Below are positions 47,501-58,910 of a DNA stretch of 64,000 bases, piece after piece. The notes below the pieces were generated by a model. It had not been told where the DNA came from, made no database searches, and worked only from the letters and a program-made list of their open reading frames with translations. Both the position numbers and the translations under genes were made by a program. Each line of letters starts with the position of its first letter. Position 1 is the first letter of the stretch. Source of the stretch: Saccopteryx bilineata (taxonomy: Eukaryota > Chordata > Mammalia > Chiroptera > Emballonuridae); the NCBI RefSeq assembly GCF_036850765.1, contig NC_089493.1:194574706-194638705 (forward strand). Direction: 5' to 3'.

Positions 47501-48191
47501 TGTAAAGCCAGTAGCCACAGCCACCATCACAGCCGCCTCCTGGCCCATGCAGGTTCGCATTGGATTCGGACAGTCGGTAAAGAAACAATGGAGCCAAAAA
47601 CTGATAGGCCATTTTCTTTAATTCTAGTTTGCACCCGGCTGGCAAGTAAAAACATACACTGGGCTCCAAAACCCACTCACATTCAGTGCTCACAAAGCCA
47701 TGGACTTATCCGAGTTTCCTAGAATCAAAGGTTTCTAGCTCACCAGCCTTATTCTCCTCAGTTCCCCATCTCCTTCCTTATCCCAGATACAAACTCTGCA
47801 CAAACTGGCCTTTCACTCAGCACTCCGCCATCTTGGCTGCTTCTCCTGGCCACATGGCCTCTTTTCTGCTCTCTGCTCTGCTCCCTCTGCTCTCATGCTA
47901 ATCATCCCAGGAACCAAGAGAGCAAGCTCCCTTTCTGCCCCCATTTTATAGTGTAGATTCAAAACCTTTAATCCAATATACAAAATAGGGAAGTCTCTAA
48001 TACAAAGTCACTTCTCTGAGGCATGATTGGATTGTACCACCCCACATCAAAAAGGGTGGGAAAGGCTTAATCCCAAAACTAAGCCCCAGGCTACAAGGAT
48101 TCTCAACACACATTAGTATCACCTGGGCGAGGGCCTCACGTGGGCAGCGCTATTTTTAACAGTGAGCATAATATATTTTATCTGCCCAACA
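47501..48191 (-). mobile_element. Solo LTR of an endogenous retrovirus (copy 2, inverted)
   Basis: A 691-bp element of the same family as 45803-46503, on the opposite strand and alignable along its length with scattered substitutions and small indels. Its own TSD is ACCCA on the plus strand (47496-47500 and 48192-48196). The different TSD shows an independent insertion, not an inverted duplication. Confidence 0.85.
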
Positions 48192-48419
48192 ACCCATGAA
48201 ATAAAAGATTTCTGAATACTAAGAGTAATTCACTCCAAGTTCTTAAAAAGTACATAATCAAAATTAGTGTGTTTAATTGCTCAACCTATGTAATCTTCGT
48301 TTGTGCAAATATATAATTTTCATAAAGATGGTATTTGAAAACAATTTAGGAGTTATTTTTCTTGCTTTGAAATAAATCCCCAGTGAGCACCTTAGTGCTT
48401 CTTTAAAAAGTCACAATCA

Positions 48420-48755
48420 TTCCCGGCCAGGGCACACAGGAGAAGCGCCCATTTGCTTCTCCACCCCTCCGCCGCACCTTCCTCTCTGTCTCTCTCTTCC
48501 CCTCCCGCAGCCAAGGCTCCATTGGAGCAAAGATGGCCCGGGCGCTGGGGATGGCTCGGTGGCCTCTACCTCAGGCGCTAGAGTGGCTCTGGTCGCAACA
48601 TGGCGATGCCCAGGATGGGCAGAGCATCGCCCCCTGGTGGGCAGAGCGTCGCCCCATGGTGGGCGTGCCGGGCGGATCCCGGTCGGCACATGCGGGAGTC
48701 TGTCTGTCTCTCCCTGTTTCCGGCTTCAGAAAAATGCAAAAAAAAAAAAAAAAAA
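48420..48755 (+). mobile_element. Type A SINE beginning at the B box
   Basis: It starts at ATTCCCGGCCAGGGC, with TSD AAAAAGTCACAATCA, an A18 tail, and the duplicated GGGCAGAGCGTCGCCCC module. Confidence 0.92.
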
Positions 48756-49116
48756 GTCACAATCAAACCAGACAAGTTACTGTAGCCATTTCCTCCCTGA
48801 GGCATTGAGGGATGCTCAGGAAACCGGCCGCTTGGGTTAAAAATAGAGGCTGTACTAATGCACTACGCTGCGACCTGGGCCTCGGTTTTCCCTTCTACGA
48901 GGTACTGTTTTAAGGGGTGATCGAGAACAGCCACGAGCTAACCGCGTGGCACACAGCGAGACCTCAGTGGACGCCGACAGTACCGTCTCCGGTCCCGCCC
49001 GGGCACGGTCTCCAGCCCTATCCAGCACCTTGCAGAGGGGAAGCGAGGTCCCTGCGCTCCGGCCCGCGCCCCCACTCCCGCCCCGGGGCGCAGGCGGCCT
49101 GTCGCGGCCGTGGCGG

Positions 49117-49137
49117 TGCATTGTGGGGCTTGTAGTG
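49117..49137 (+). promoter_or_regulatory. Second ZNF143-like site, ARL10 promoter
   Basis: TGCATTGTGGGGCTTGTAGT reads ACTACAAGCCCCACAATGCA on the reverse strand, close to the ZNF143 consensus. It lies about 130 bp upstream of the ARL10 ATG. Confidence 0.5.
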
Positions 49138-49265
49138 CGGGGCTGGGTGGGCTGGGCTGGGGTGGGTGGGCGCGGCCGCCGCAGTCGCAGCGGGGCCATC
49201 TTCGGCCGGCCGGCTGGTTCGGCCTGCGCCCTGCGCCCCGCTCCCCGCCCCGCGAGCCCGGCCCG

Positions 49266-49448
49266 ATGGCGCCGCGGCCGCTGAGCCCTTTGGTGCTGGC
49301 GCTGGGAGGCGCCGCAGCCGTGCTCGGCTCGGTGCTCTTCATCCTCTGGAAGGCCTACTTCGGCCGCGGACGCGAGCGGCGCTGGGACCGCGGCGAAGGC
49401 TGGTGGGGCGCGGAGCCCGCCCGCCTCCCCGAGTGGGACGAATGGGAG
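49266..49448 (+). CDS. ARL10: ARL10 exon 1
   Basis: ATG in GCCCGATGG context opens [15 protein letters not shown]. The exon encodes the hydrophobic anchor and ends in phase 0 before donor GTGAGT. Confidence 0.93.
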
Positions 49449-52400
49449 GTGAGTGCCGGGCCGGGGTCTGCGCCTCCGCGCGAGCGGCGTTAGTCCCCGG
49501 GTCCAGGGTTTGGACCCGCGGCCCCCAGACCCCGGGCGTCTGCCGGGCTGGCGTGAGCCCCGGAAGCGAGGGACGGGCGGCCACTTGGGGTGGGGGCGCC
49601 GGCGCCAGACTCCGGCTTCCTCGCGGGCGGTGTCGGGGCCGCGCGGGGTGCAGCCCGCGCCCGCCCAGCGCCTGCGCGGGCGCCGCCGGGGTTGTCGGGA
49701 GCAGCCCTCCGCCCCCTCCGCGAGTTCACGGCCGCGTTGCGCCGCGCGCTTCCCGGAGCGGGTGGTCCCTGCGCCCTGGGACGTGGGCCGAAGGAATCTG
49801 CCCAGGTCACTCAGGGAAACCTGCAGAACTAGGCTGGGGATTCAGGACTACCAAGACCAGGCTCGGCCCATTGCCCTAGGCCGCGCCTACCTGCCCTGAC
49901 GGGTGGAGAGCAGGCCGGGATGGGCGCTTTGGTGCCTTAGGTCTGCCCTCGGGAAAGGCGAGGCGGGAGGGTGAGGCCACAGCCTGCCCTGTGCCCCGCA
50001 GCCCGAGGACGAGGAGGACGACGAGCCGGCGCTGGAGGAGTTGGAGCAGCGCGAGGTGCTGGTGCTGGGGCTGGATGGCTCCGGGAAGAGCACGTTCCTG
50101 CGCGTGCTGGCCGGGAAGCCACCGCTGGAAGGCCACGTCCCCACCTGGGGCTTCAACTCCGTGCGCCTGCCCACCAAGAACTTCGAGGTGGACCTGCTAG
50201 AGAGTGAGCAGACTGCCCTTAACCTGAGTGGGACCCAAGCCTGGGCTCTGCCTGGGGTGGCTTCAAAATGTGTCTAGACCGAACACACCCTTTAATGAAG
50301 TCCTTCCCTGGGGCACAGGATACAAAACAAGTTTTATATTCTGACCTGGGGGGCCCTTCATGAGCCGCCAGCTCCAGCCTGGCCCTCCTACCTGTCCCCT
50401 CACTCCAGCTGAAGCCCACATGCCTAAGGGATACTAATAGCTAGTTTCCTGTATGCCCATCATTTGACAGGCATTACAGTCATCAGTAGCTTAAGGGCAG
50501 GGATGTTGTCTGGGAGAAACATCATTAGGCGATCCTTCCTTGTGTGAACATCACAGACTGCACTTGCACACAGCTAGATGGTACAGCTTGCTGCACACCT
50601 GGCCGATGCGCTAAGCCTGTTGCTCTTAGGCTACAAGCCTGTCCAGCACGTTACTGTACCGAGTACCGTCGGCAAGGGTAAGGCATTGCACTGTGACAGC
50701 ACCATGTGATGGGCATTTTCCAGCTCCATTATAAACTAACTAATGAGACCACAGCCATACCTGTGATTCGATACTGACTGAAATGTCATTCTCTGGCACA
50801 TGGCCGTACTTAATGAAAGCCTCCCAACAACTCCATGAAAACTGGAAAGTTATTACCCTCATTAATACATGGGCAGACTGGTACCAGTCCGTGGGCCATT
50901 TGGTACCGGTCCGCAGAGAAAGAATAAATAACTTACATTATAAGCCTGACCTGTGGTGGCGCAGTGGATAAAGCGTCGACCTGGAAATGCTGAGGTCACC
51001 GGTTCGAAACCCTGGGCTTGCCTGGTCAAGGCACATATGAGAGTTGATGCTTCCAGCTTCTCCCCACCTTCTCTCTCTGTCTCTATCTCTCTCCCTTTCT
51101 CTCTCCTCTCTAAAATGAATAAATAGCCTGACCTGTGGTGGCGCAGTGGATAAAGCGTCGACCTGGAAATGCTGAGGTTGCCGGTTCGAAACCCTGGGCT
51201 TGCCCGGTCAAGGCACATATGGGAGTTGATGCTTCCAGCTCCTCCCCCCTTCTCTCTCTCTTTCTCTCCTCTCTCTCTCTCTCTGTCTCTCCCTCTCCTC
51301 TCTAAAATGAATAAATAAAAAAAATTTTTTAATGAATAAATAAAAAAATTTAAAAAAAACTTAAATACATGGGGAAACTGAGGCCCAGCAACTGTCTGAC
51401 TCTTGATGTTAAGCATCATGCTACACTGCTTGTTTCTGGAGGCCACTTGCTGTTTTCTTTCTTATTTTCTGCCTTTTGCCAGCACTGTTCCCTCAGTCTG
51501 GAAGGCCCATCTTCTCTTGATAAACTAATATTCAGCCTTTGAGATTTACCTCAAACAGGATGTCTTTGTGAGGCCTCCTGTGACCCTGAGGCCAGGTTTA
51601 GGGTTCCTCCTCTGGGCTCCCCTCTGCAGTATTAACCACACACCGGCCTGTGTCACTGACAGGTCTGACCCAGCTCTGGCCACCAGGGCCCAGCACCTAG
51701 CAGGTCCCTGGGACATGTTACCCAAGAGTCTGACCAGTAACAGTCCAGCCTCCGTAGGACCTCCATAGGGTCACTCAGCCTGCAATCAGACACGGCTCTC
51801 CCACTCAAGTCCTGGGGCTTTCCCCTCCCAGAACACTGACCCGGCTGTGGTCTGCAACGGCCGCTGGTCTGGAACCCAGCTGAGAATGGGCCTTTGTGGA
51901 TCTTTGGTGGCTCTTCCCTTCCCCCACCTCCTGCATCCATGTCATTAGCTCGTCCTGTCAGTTTCATCCTTGTCTGGCCGGATTCTGGTCTGTCCACTTC
52001 TCCCCACCTCCACTCCTGCCTTTGTGGTCCGCCATCACCTCTGGTACTATAGCGGCCTTGCTGTTCTTCCTGCGTCCGCTCCTGTCCCCACTTGTCAGCC
52101 AGTGGTATCTTTCAGGTCATGTCACTCTTGCTTAGAATGCTTCAGGGGCTGTCCACAGCCTCACTGGGACCTTCCAGGCCCTGCGTGCGTGGTCAGCCTG
52201 GCCAGCCTCGTCGGTCGTGGCTTCCTCCTCTCTCCGTCCGGAGGTACCTCAGCCACCTGGCTGCCTTCTGTCTGCCTGCCCTTCCCTCTGCCCGGAGTGC
52301 TTTTCTCTGCCTCCTCTGTGGCTAGTTCCTCATCCCAGACTCGGCTGCTACGCCAGCTTCTTGGGGAGGCCTTCCCAGACCACCCAGTCCAAAGCCACCC

Positions 52401-55400
52401 CCAGCCACTTTCACTTTTTCTGTTTTATTCCCTTCCTTTCCGAGGCGTGTGTATGTGTCACTGCGGTGACCCTCCTGACTGCGGAGGGAGCTCCTTGAGG
52501 GCAGGGCCCCTGCCTGCCGTACTCGCCTCGGTGTCCCCAGCACCCAGATCAGTGCTCGGCACCTAGTGAGCGCTCAGTCAGTACTTGTTGAGTGCCTGCT
52601 ACGTGCCAGGCATTGTGCTGAGGGCTTTGAGGGGATCCAGGGGTCAGTGGCTCAATTCTCAAAGAGCTTAAGAGTCCACGGGGGTCAGAAGTATAACCAG
52701 AAACACTAGGCTGCAGGGTGACCAAGGGGGACAGTGCAGAGGTACAGAAAGGAACAGGAAGGCAAGCCACATTGGGAGTGTATATGGGCAGCCATAAGTA
52801 TGGCGTTTCTAGGGGAAGGCAGTGGGGTGACCAGGCTGAACAGGAGAAGCTGAATGGAGAATGGCTATGCATAGGCAGGGCAGGGAGTCCTGGCTTCTGA
52901 CCACAGCTAATATGGACCCAGGAGGAAGCTAGGAATTGGCAGGCGGCAAGGCAGCCCAGGAGAAGGAACCGGAGAGTACCCTTTGTTGAGCACCTACTAG
53001 CCAGCAGCCCCCAGAAAAGAGCACTGTGTACGGACCTTGGGGTTTTGCTATTAGGCAAGTTCAGTGAGGAGGAGGCTGATGTTTGAAGGAAGCAGCTGGC
53101 CTAGGGAGACCCAGCTGTCAGCTAGAGCACAACCCAGGTCTGACTGGCTCTGGGATCTGTGGTCTTTCCCTTGCTCCTGGTTGGTGGGACCTTGGGAAGC
53201 TGGCAGTAGGCTGGGGATGGGCTGTATGCCGAGAGCCGGGGCCAGGGCGGCACTGAGCCGGCCCCTGGCCTCTCCTCAGTCGGCGGCAGCCAGAACCTGC
53301 GCTTCTACTGGAAGGAGTTCGTCAACGAGGTGGACGTGCTGGTGTTCATGGTGGACTCGGCCGACCGGCTGCGGCTGCCCTGGGCCCGGCAGGAGCTGCA
53401 CAGGCTGCTGGACAGGGACCCTGACCTGCCTGTCGTCGTGGTGGCCAACAAGCAGGTGAGGGCCGCGGGGGTCTGGCTCGGGCCAGACCTGATCCTCAGA
53501 TGCCTGGGCAGGGGCAGGGGCACTGGAGAGGGGTTCAGGCCGGGGCCCGTGACCTGGAATGGTTGGGGGGGGGGGTCCTGTTCCTCACGCTTCGGCCTGT
53601 GCTCTTGACTCACCCATACCCCCATCCTGCCTGCCTTCTCCTTTGCCTCCCTATTGCAGAAGAATGAGAAGAACAATGAGTAAGTATCTACTAGGGGCCA
53701 GGTATGGTTTTGAATGACATTTCATGTTATGCTTCTGTTGACCCTCCAAGGTATAGAATACTAGTCCCCTTTTACAGACAGAGAATCGTGTCCTCTCCCC
53801 AACATTGTACACCTTGAAAATAGTGGATTTAGGATATCTAATTCCCAAACCTGCGCCTTTTCCACCCTGCCATGTCCTTGTGACTTCCGGCCCTAGATCA
53901 GAGAGCTAAAGCTGGGAAGTGATGGAAGTTAGGAGAACGCACAATGTAACTAGCACCGCCTGTGAGCTTGCTTCCAGCGTCAGGCGCTGTGCTGAGCCCC
54001 TGACAGTCATGACCTCACTGCAGTCCTGCAGAAGCCTCATACAGGCCTTGCTCTGGTCCCTGAGTGCCCACAGTTATACTTGGTAGGTGGCAGAGCTAGG
54101 ACTTGAACTCATATCGTCCCGAGAGTTCCTGCTCTTCATCACTATACCTCTCCTGGGTGCCAGAGAGGGGCCTTGGGCCTGGCGGCCCTCAGCATCACAG
54201 ACCTAAAGTGCCATCCTCAATACCAGGTGAGGCTGTGACAACAGAGTCCTGAAATATTTCCTCCGGCCATGTCCCTAGGAGACATGGGACATTTCCATCC
54301 TGGTTGGAAAGAGGGTTACATCTTTGACCTCAGAGACCCCCTACCTACTAGGAAATATGTGATATTTATAAATAGGTGACCATATGATGTCCTGGTCTGC
54401 CTGGGACAGTCCTCATTTATGCCTGTTATTCTAGTATAGTTATTAATAGTGTCCACTTTGAATCTCAGAAGTACCAAGGTTTGGACAATGAATTAAATCG
54501 TCATCCTATATACCATAATTTATAGTAATTTTGAACATACAGGAGGCAACACCAAAGGTCCCAGCATTCTATGAATTGCTCCCAATAATCATTTTTTTTT
54601 TTTTTCCATTTTTCTGAAGCTGGAAACGGAGAGACAGTCAGACAGACTCCCGCATGCGCCCGACCGGGATCCACCCGGCACGCCCACCAGGGGCAACGCT
54701 CTGCCCACCAGGGGGCGATGCTCTGCCCATCCTGGGCGTCGCCATGCTGCGACCAGAGCCACTCTAGTGCCTGAGGCAGAGGCCACAGAGCCATGCCCAG
54801 CGCCCGGGCCATCTTTGCTCCAATGGAGCCTTGGCTGCGGGAGGGGAAGAGAGAGACAGAGAGGAAAGCGCGGCGGAGGGGTGGAGAAGCAAATGGGCAC
54901 TTCTCCTGTGTGCCCTGGCCGGGAATCGAACCCGGGTCCTCCGCACGCTAGGCTGACACTCTACCGCTGAGCCAACCGGCCAGGGCCAATAATCATTTTA
55001 ATCTCAGGCTAGGGTTGCAATTAAAAAGTACTCTTACGAGCTGTGCTCTGTGGAGGCCTCTGACTTTCCTCAGATGGTGTCTGGGAGTGGGGGACGTAAG
55101 GCCCTTGTCTGGGAGTGACGTCACTGTAAGAGTGCTCCCCTATTGAGTTTAGGAAACTGGGCTAGGATGGCTGTAAAGGTCCTAAGCTTGGGTATCACCC
55201 CGACCTGAGTTTGAAACCTGGCCCTGCCACTTCGTTTCCTTGACAACAGCTTCACCTTTCCTGGGCCAGTTTTCTCGTTAAGTGTAGACTGTGAGAAGGA
55301 AGACTCAGTACCTGTCACGGGGCCTGACGTATAAGAAGTGCTACTTCGAACCACAGGGGCTGCTGGTGGGATGAACAGAGGGAGTTTAGACCAAGGGCCC

Positions 55401-55650
55401 CGGGGTCCCCGAGCTGACCCCCTGGACTGTGACTGTGAGGCTGGGTGTCAGGCTTCCTTGTCGGCTGTCCCACCAGGACCTGAGCGAGGCCGTGAGCATG
55501 GCGGAGCTGCAGCGGGAGCTGGGGCTGCAGGCGGTCGGCAGCCAGCGGGAGGTCTTCCTCGTGGGGGCCAGCATCGCCCCAGCGGGGCCTGGCTCCAAGG
55601 ACCCTGGCACCGTGCACATCTGGAGACTGCTCCTGGGGCTCCTCTCCTAG
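49266..55650 (+). CDS. ARL10: ARL10, ARF-like GTPase 10, complete
   Basis: Small GTPase of the ARF/ARL family with an N-terminal hydrophobic segment, probably membrane-anchored; its cellular role is poorly known. Exons are 49266-49448, 50002-50203, 53280-53455 and 55477-55650, together 735 nt or 244 codons plus TAG, the same length as I recall for human. Residues about 7-29 form one hydrophobic helix ([19 protein letters not shown]), followed by a basic patch and an acidic linker (PEDEEDDEP). The G1 loop is GLDGSGKS (about 84-91). Switch I keeps PTWGFN (about 108-113). The G3 region reads IGGSQ instead of the usual DxGGQ, so the catalytic Gln position is altered. NKQD (about 185-188) is split by the last intron. 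There is no N-myristoylation Gly2; anchoring by the helix is inferred. All splice sites are GT-AG and all phases agree. Confidence 0.95.
50002..50203 (+). CDS. ARL10: ARL10 exon 2
   Basis: Acceptor TGCCCCGCAG, donor GTGAGC. The exon encodes the acidic linker, the P-loop GLDGSGKST and switch I (PTWGFNS). Confidence 0.94.
50875..50943 (-). mobile_element. Fragment of the 21054-type hAT element
   Basis: GGGCCATTTGGTACCGGTCC and the following AATAAATAACTTACATTAT are the reverse complement of the 3' part of the element at 21054-21342. Both ends are missing; a SINE follows directly. Confidence 0.82.
50944..51125 (+). mobile_element. SINE, type C (first of a head-to-tail pair)
   Basis: Copy with head GCCTGACCTGTGGTGGCGC and a short AAATGAATAAATA tail. 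Confidence 0.9.
51126..51350 (+). mobile_element. SINE, type C (second of a head-to-tail pair)
   Basis: A second copy starts directly in the first copy's tail; it has a longer CT-rich part and a compound A tail. Confidence 0.9.
51475..51690 (+). mobile_element. LINE-2 remnant (probable)
   Basis: The CAGTCTGGAAGGCCC and GAGGCCTCCTGTGACCCTGAG text resembles L2 3' ends. Confidence 0.45.
52080..52575 (+). mobile_element. LINE-2 3' end
   Basis: An ordered series of L2 landmarks is visible: GGAGGCCTTCCCAGACCACC, GCTCCTTGAGGGCAGGGCC, then TCCCCAGCACCCAGA and the GAGCGCTCAGTCAGTACTTG end. Confidence 0.7.
52576..52790 (+). mobile_element. MIR remnant
   Basis: GAGTGCCTGCTACGTGCCAG GCATTGTGCTGAG-like text marks a MIR. 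Confidence 0.5.
53280..53455 (+). CDS. ARL10: ARL10 exon 3
   Basis: Acceptor TCTCCTCAG, donor GTGAGG. The exon encodes [28 protein letters not shown] and VVVANKQ. Confidence 0.94.
53670..53870 (+). mobile_element. MIR-type remnant
   Basis: GTAAGTATCTACTAGGGGCC and CCTTTTACAGACAGAGAA are MIR/MIR3-like. Confidence 0.5.
53935..54115 (+). mobile_element. MIR
   Basis: The landmark GGTGGCAGAGCTAGGACTTG AACTC and AGGCGCTGTGCTGAG are present in order. Confidence 0.65.
54591..54986 (-). mobile_element. Rhin-1-type SINE, type A
   Basis: Full minus-strand copy with TSD CAATAATCATTTT, duplicated CTCTGCCCACCAGG module and intact B box. Confidence 0.93.
55145..55345 (-). mobile_element. MIR remnant
   Basis: CCTGAGTTTGAAACCTGGCC and TTTTCTCGTTAAGTG are MIR-like. 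Confidence 0.55.
55477..55650 (+). CDS. ARL10: ARL10 terminal coding exon 4
   Basis: Acceptor TCCCACCAG. The exon encodes [17 protein letters not shown] through [12 protein letters not shown], then TAG. Confidence 0.94.
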   Translation, partial: DLSEAVSMAELQRELGLQAVGSQREVFLVGASIAPAGPGSKDPGTVHIWRLLLGLLS

Positions 55651-56134
55651 GCTGGCCCCGCCGGTGTGCCAGCCGGCCCCGGGAGCCCAGTTCTGCCGCT
55701 CCGGCTTCATCACCACCTGCACCTGGGGCTGCTCGGCTACATCTCTCTTCCCCCCTTCCCTCATGAGCAGGGCCCAGGCCAGGCCACCAGCCACACAGAA
55801 GCCTTCCTGGTGAGGTGGCCGTGGGGCTGACGTGGGGTGGGGGGTGGGCACAGACCGGGTCTGGCTCTGCGGTCTGGAAGTGGATCCAGCTTTCCCCGGT
55901 GTGGGTCCCACCTCCTGACCGACAGATGGTGAGAAGGTCTGGTGAGACGGTCAGTGGACGTGCGCTCCCCTCCCTGCAGGGGGCTGAGGACCTTGTCGGT
56001 GTCAGAAGTATTCCTGGTCTAGACTGTGGGCTCCTGGCATCTTTGTGCCTCCCCCTCACGTGGGCAGGTTCTAGGAGGTGCACCGGGAGCCCCGGCCCTC
56101 TCGTCCGCTTGGTTCTCTGGCCCCAGCTTAGCCT

Positions 56135-56196
56135 CTTCCTCCCTGGCCATCATTTTGAAAGAAATCTTCCTCTCTGGCCATCATTTTGAAAGAAAG
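56135..56196 (+). repeat. 31-bp tandem duplication
   Basis: Two near-identical units containing GGCCATCATTTTGAAAGAAA. Confidence 0.9.
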
Positions 56197-57693
56197 ATGA
56201 TTTCTATGGGGTTTTTTTTTGAACTGGGAAACATGGCATTTCCCAGCCATGGAAATAAGTGAAGGGACAAACTGAGATCTGAGCAAGGGTTTGGAACCTC
56301 CCTGCTTCCCCCATGTGAAGGCCTGGTCCACCAGCCTCTTCTCAGGGGTGTTAACCCCCCCAATAAGAAAAACCAAAACACCCCACCCACCCCAACCTGG
56401 AGACAGAGCTGCTGCTGTTGGGCTAACTGTGCCCTCGCCCATGTTTACAGAAGTGGGGGAGAGAAGTCCCGGACCCCGGAAGGAGGCTGAAGGCCGCCCA
56501 CCAGAGCTGGGCACGGGCCTGGTACCGCATTGTGATGGATTATTTATTTATAAAAGGAACGGGCCAAAGACGTAGGCTCTGCTTCCCGGTGCTGTTAACA
56601 AAACCCCAGATGATTACCACGGGAACTTTGGGTCGTTAAGGAAAACAGCTGGAGTCGTGAATGCCACAGGGATGAGCTGCCCGGGTCAGAGGAGACAGCC
56701 GTAGCTTTTCCCGCCCTGTGGCTAAAATGTCAGAATACTTCTCACTGCACCACCTGAGCTGGGACTCCACTGGGATGTGAGACGGCTTCTGTGTAGATAA
56801 GATGACTCTGGGAAAGGAGCTTCATCGTGTAAATCCTGGTAGGAAGCAACAGGACTGGGCAGACCAGCCAGCAGGGCGGCCTTTCCTGGCCCGTCAGTGC
56901 CCCGGCTGCAGCGGAGTGGACGGGACTTCTGTTCTCCCCCGTGCACATTCGGAGTTCTCTTCCTGGCGATGACACTTCTCTTCAGTGCAGGCCACAGGAG
57001 GAGGCTTCTCTGTCGGGCCGCTGAGCAGTCAGTAACCACAAGTGGACGTTTTCCTTTTAGAGCAGATGTCCAGTTTGTGTTTCAGCTGAGAGCAGAGGCC
57101 CGTGCCTTCGTTACGCTTGGTGTTTACTCTGGGCGTCAGTTCTGTGGCTGGTGTGAGCAGAGGGGTGGGGACAGGTGGGGGGACCAGGGGTGCCTGCTCC
57201 GCTGGTGGGGGGGGGGCTGCAGGTGTTCCATAACAGAGGTCCTGCCTTTGAGATTCGGATCAACCTTCTGCATTAAGAAGTGATCTGTCTGCTTTTACTT
57301 GACAAACTGTGAGGAACGACTTAGGTTTTCGAGTAGCCTTTGGAACCTTTCTGACCACTTTTCCCTTTGCCATTGGGAGGCTGAGAAGCCTCACTTCTGT
57401 GATCTGTGAACCCCTCCTCGTTACCCGTGCTTGAAAGTTACCTTTGGAACCAGCATTGGGGAGGGGACCCTTTTCTTCTCAGTAAGATCTGCCTTTGGTC
57501 TACCGGTATCACTATGTAGCAGGATTCAAAGGAAGGTGAACTTGAATAGAGTTCAGCTACACAAAGTTGAGCTGGTGGCTCCCAGTGGGACCAGAGGACA
57601 CACTGCTGCGGGTACGGAAGGCCCAGGCTGCAGCCCAGCCTGCTGCCGTAGGAGCAGAGACGCCCTGCCGGCCTGTGGCTGTGCCTGAGCGTG

Positions 57694-57740
57694 CCATGGC
57701 TGCCCTCCTCTGGGGGACCATGGCTGCCCTCCTCTGGGGG
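57694..57740 (+). repeat. 24-bp tandem duplication
   Basis: Two copies of a unit starting CCATGGCTGCCCTCCTC. Confidence 0.9.
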
Positions 57741-58886
57741 GCCTTGGCCCGGCCTCCAAGCAGAGTGCCCCCGGGCCCATCTGCTCTGATTTCCAGGACC
57801 AGACTGGGCAAAGGAGGACCACGGCCTTTCTTAGGGACAGCTAGCCGCCTGGCCTTGTGGTGGTCTTACCAGTTGCTACTGAATGTGACTTCAGTAGCCC
57901 AGAGGCGGTGGACGGGGAAGAGCTCGGGCGTCTCAAAGTCAGGCTCCTGAGCGAGCCAGGGTCACACTGTTCCCACCACAGCCCTGACCACAGCCCCCAG
58001 CAGCCTCAGCGTGGGAGCAGGGAGCCAGTATCTGGGCAGATGGTGAGGGAAGGCCCTGTGTCCGAGTGTAGGTGGCACTGACCAGGCAGTGCCCACACTC
58101 ATGTGGGAGGGAAGCCCCTGCTTCTACTTGCCTGTGGGACCTATGCCTGGATCACTTGCCCTGGCACGGGCGGCATCTGTTCTTAAGAATTATTTAAAAG
58201 AAATAACTCCTGATGTTCCATTCTCTGACCTGTTGCCATCGCTTTGAAGAGAGGCCAGTTGGCCCAGAGCTGGGACATGTGGGTGGTCTTGGCAAGAGGA
58301 CTCTGGAGGCCGCTGGGACCACTGCCTTGGGACGCCCGCTGAGCCAAGGGCCTCTGGCACCTCTTGGCGCCCAGAACTGCACGTTGGGAGCTTGTGCCAA
58401 TGCAGCGGGGGCACTGTGAGACTGAGAAGGGGACAGTCCATCTCACCGCCCCCGACCCTCTGCGGAGGTGCCAGTGGGAACCTCACAGCGGGCCTGTCTG
58501 CCTGAAGGAAGTGCCAGGCTCTCCAGAAAGCGTCTCCACCTGCCTTTGAAGAACACTTTGTCTTCATGCTAGATCAGTAGCAGCCGCCAGCAGCTGCACC
58601 AGATGTGGACCCTCCCCTGCGCTGGCGTCCTTGCGCCCCTGCCCGACCTGAGCCTGGACCTCTCCGCTTGCTTCCTGCTCCGCACCTCCTCACAGTCCTT
58701 CCTCGTAGCTTTTCCTCGTCCGCCGCCTCTGGAGATGGGCCCGTCGGGGGCAAGGGGGGGACTCCCTTCCGAGATCCAGAAGTCAAGGGGCCTTGCTGTC
58801 CCGCCTGTGCCTCGTGAGCCCAGACCCACGGGGCCGCCAAGGACATGGCGTCAGACGGCGTGCTGGCGGCGTCTGAGGTACTGCAC

Positions 58887-58892
58887 AATAAA
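58887..58892 (+). terminator. ARL10: Candidate ARL10 poly(A) signal
   Basis: Canonical AATAAA on the plus strand about 3.2 kb after the ARL10 stop and 1.2 kb before the convergent NOP16 stop. Confidence 0.45.
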
Positions 58893-58910
58893 TGCCAAAA
58901 ACTCAGTGTG

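Larger units (their letters stand above)
48870..49900 (+). promoter_or_regulatory. ARL10: CpG island promoter of ARL10
   Basis: Very G+C- and CpG-rich sequence spanning the ARL10 start, exon 1 and the start of intron 1. The many overlapping open frames here are a by-product of base composition. Confidence 0.75.
55651..58910 (+). other. ARL10: ARL10 3'UTR (probable)
   Basis: A G+C-rich stretch of 3.2 kb without gene-like frames, ending at an AATAAA at 58887-58892. It contains two short tandem duplications (56135-56196 and 57694-57740). The length of the real 3'UTR is inferred from that poly(A) signal. Confidence 0.5.

Noticed and set aside
49110..49899. Several 100-240 codon frames in the ARL10 CpG island
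   Set aside because: High G+C removes stops; only the frame beginning at 49266 matches a known protein and splices.
55815..57283. Open frames of 100-130 codons after ARL10
   Set aside because: G+C-rich 3'UTR sequence, no splice signals or family match.
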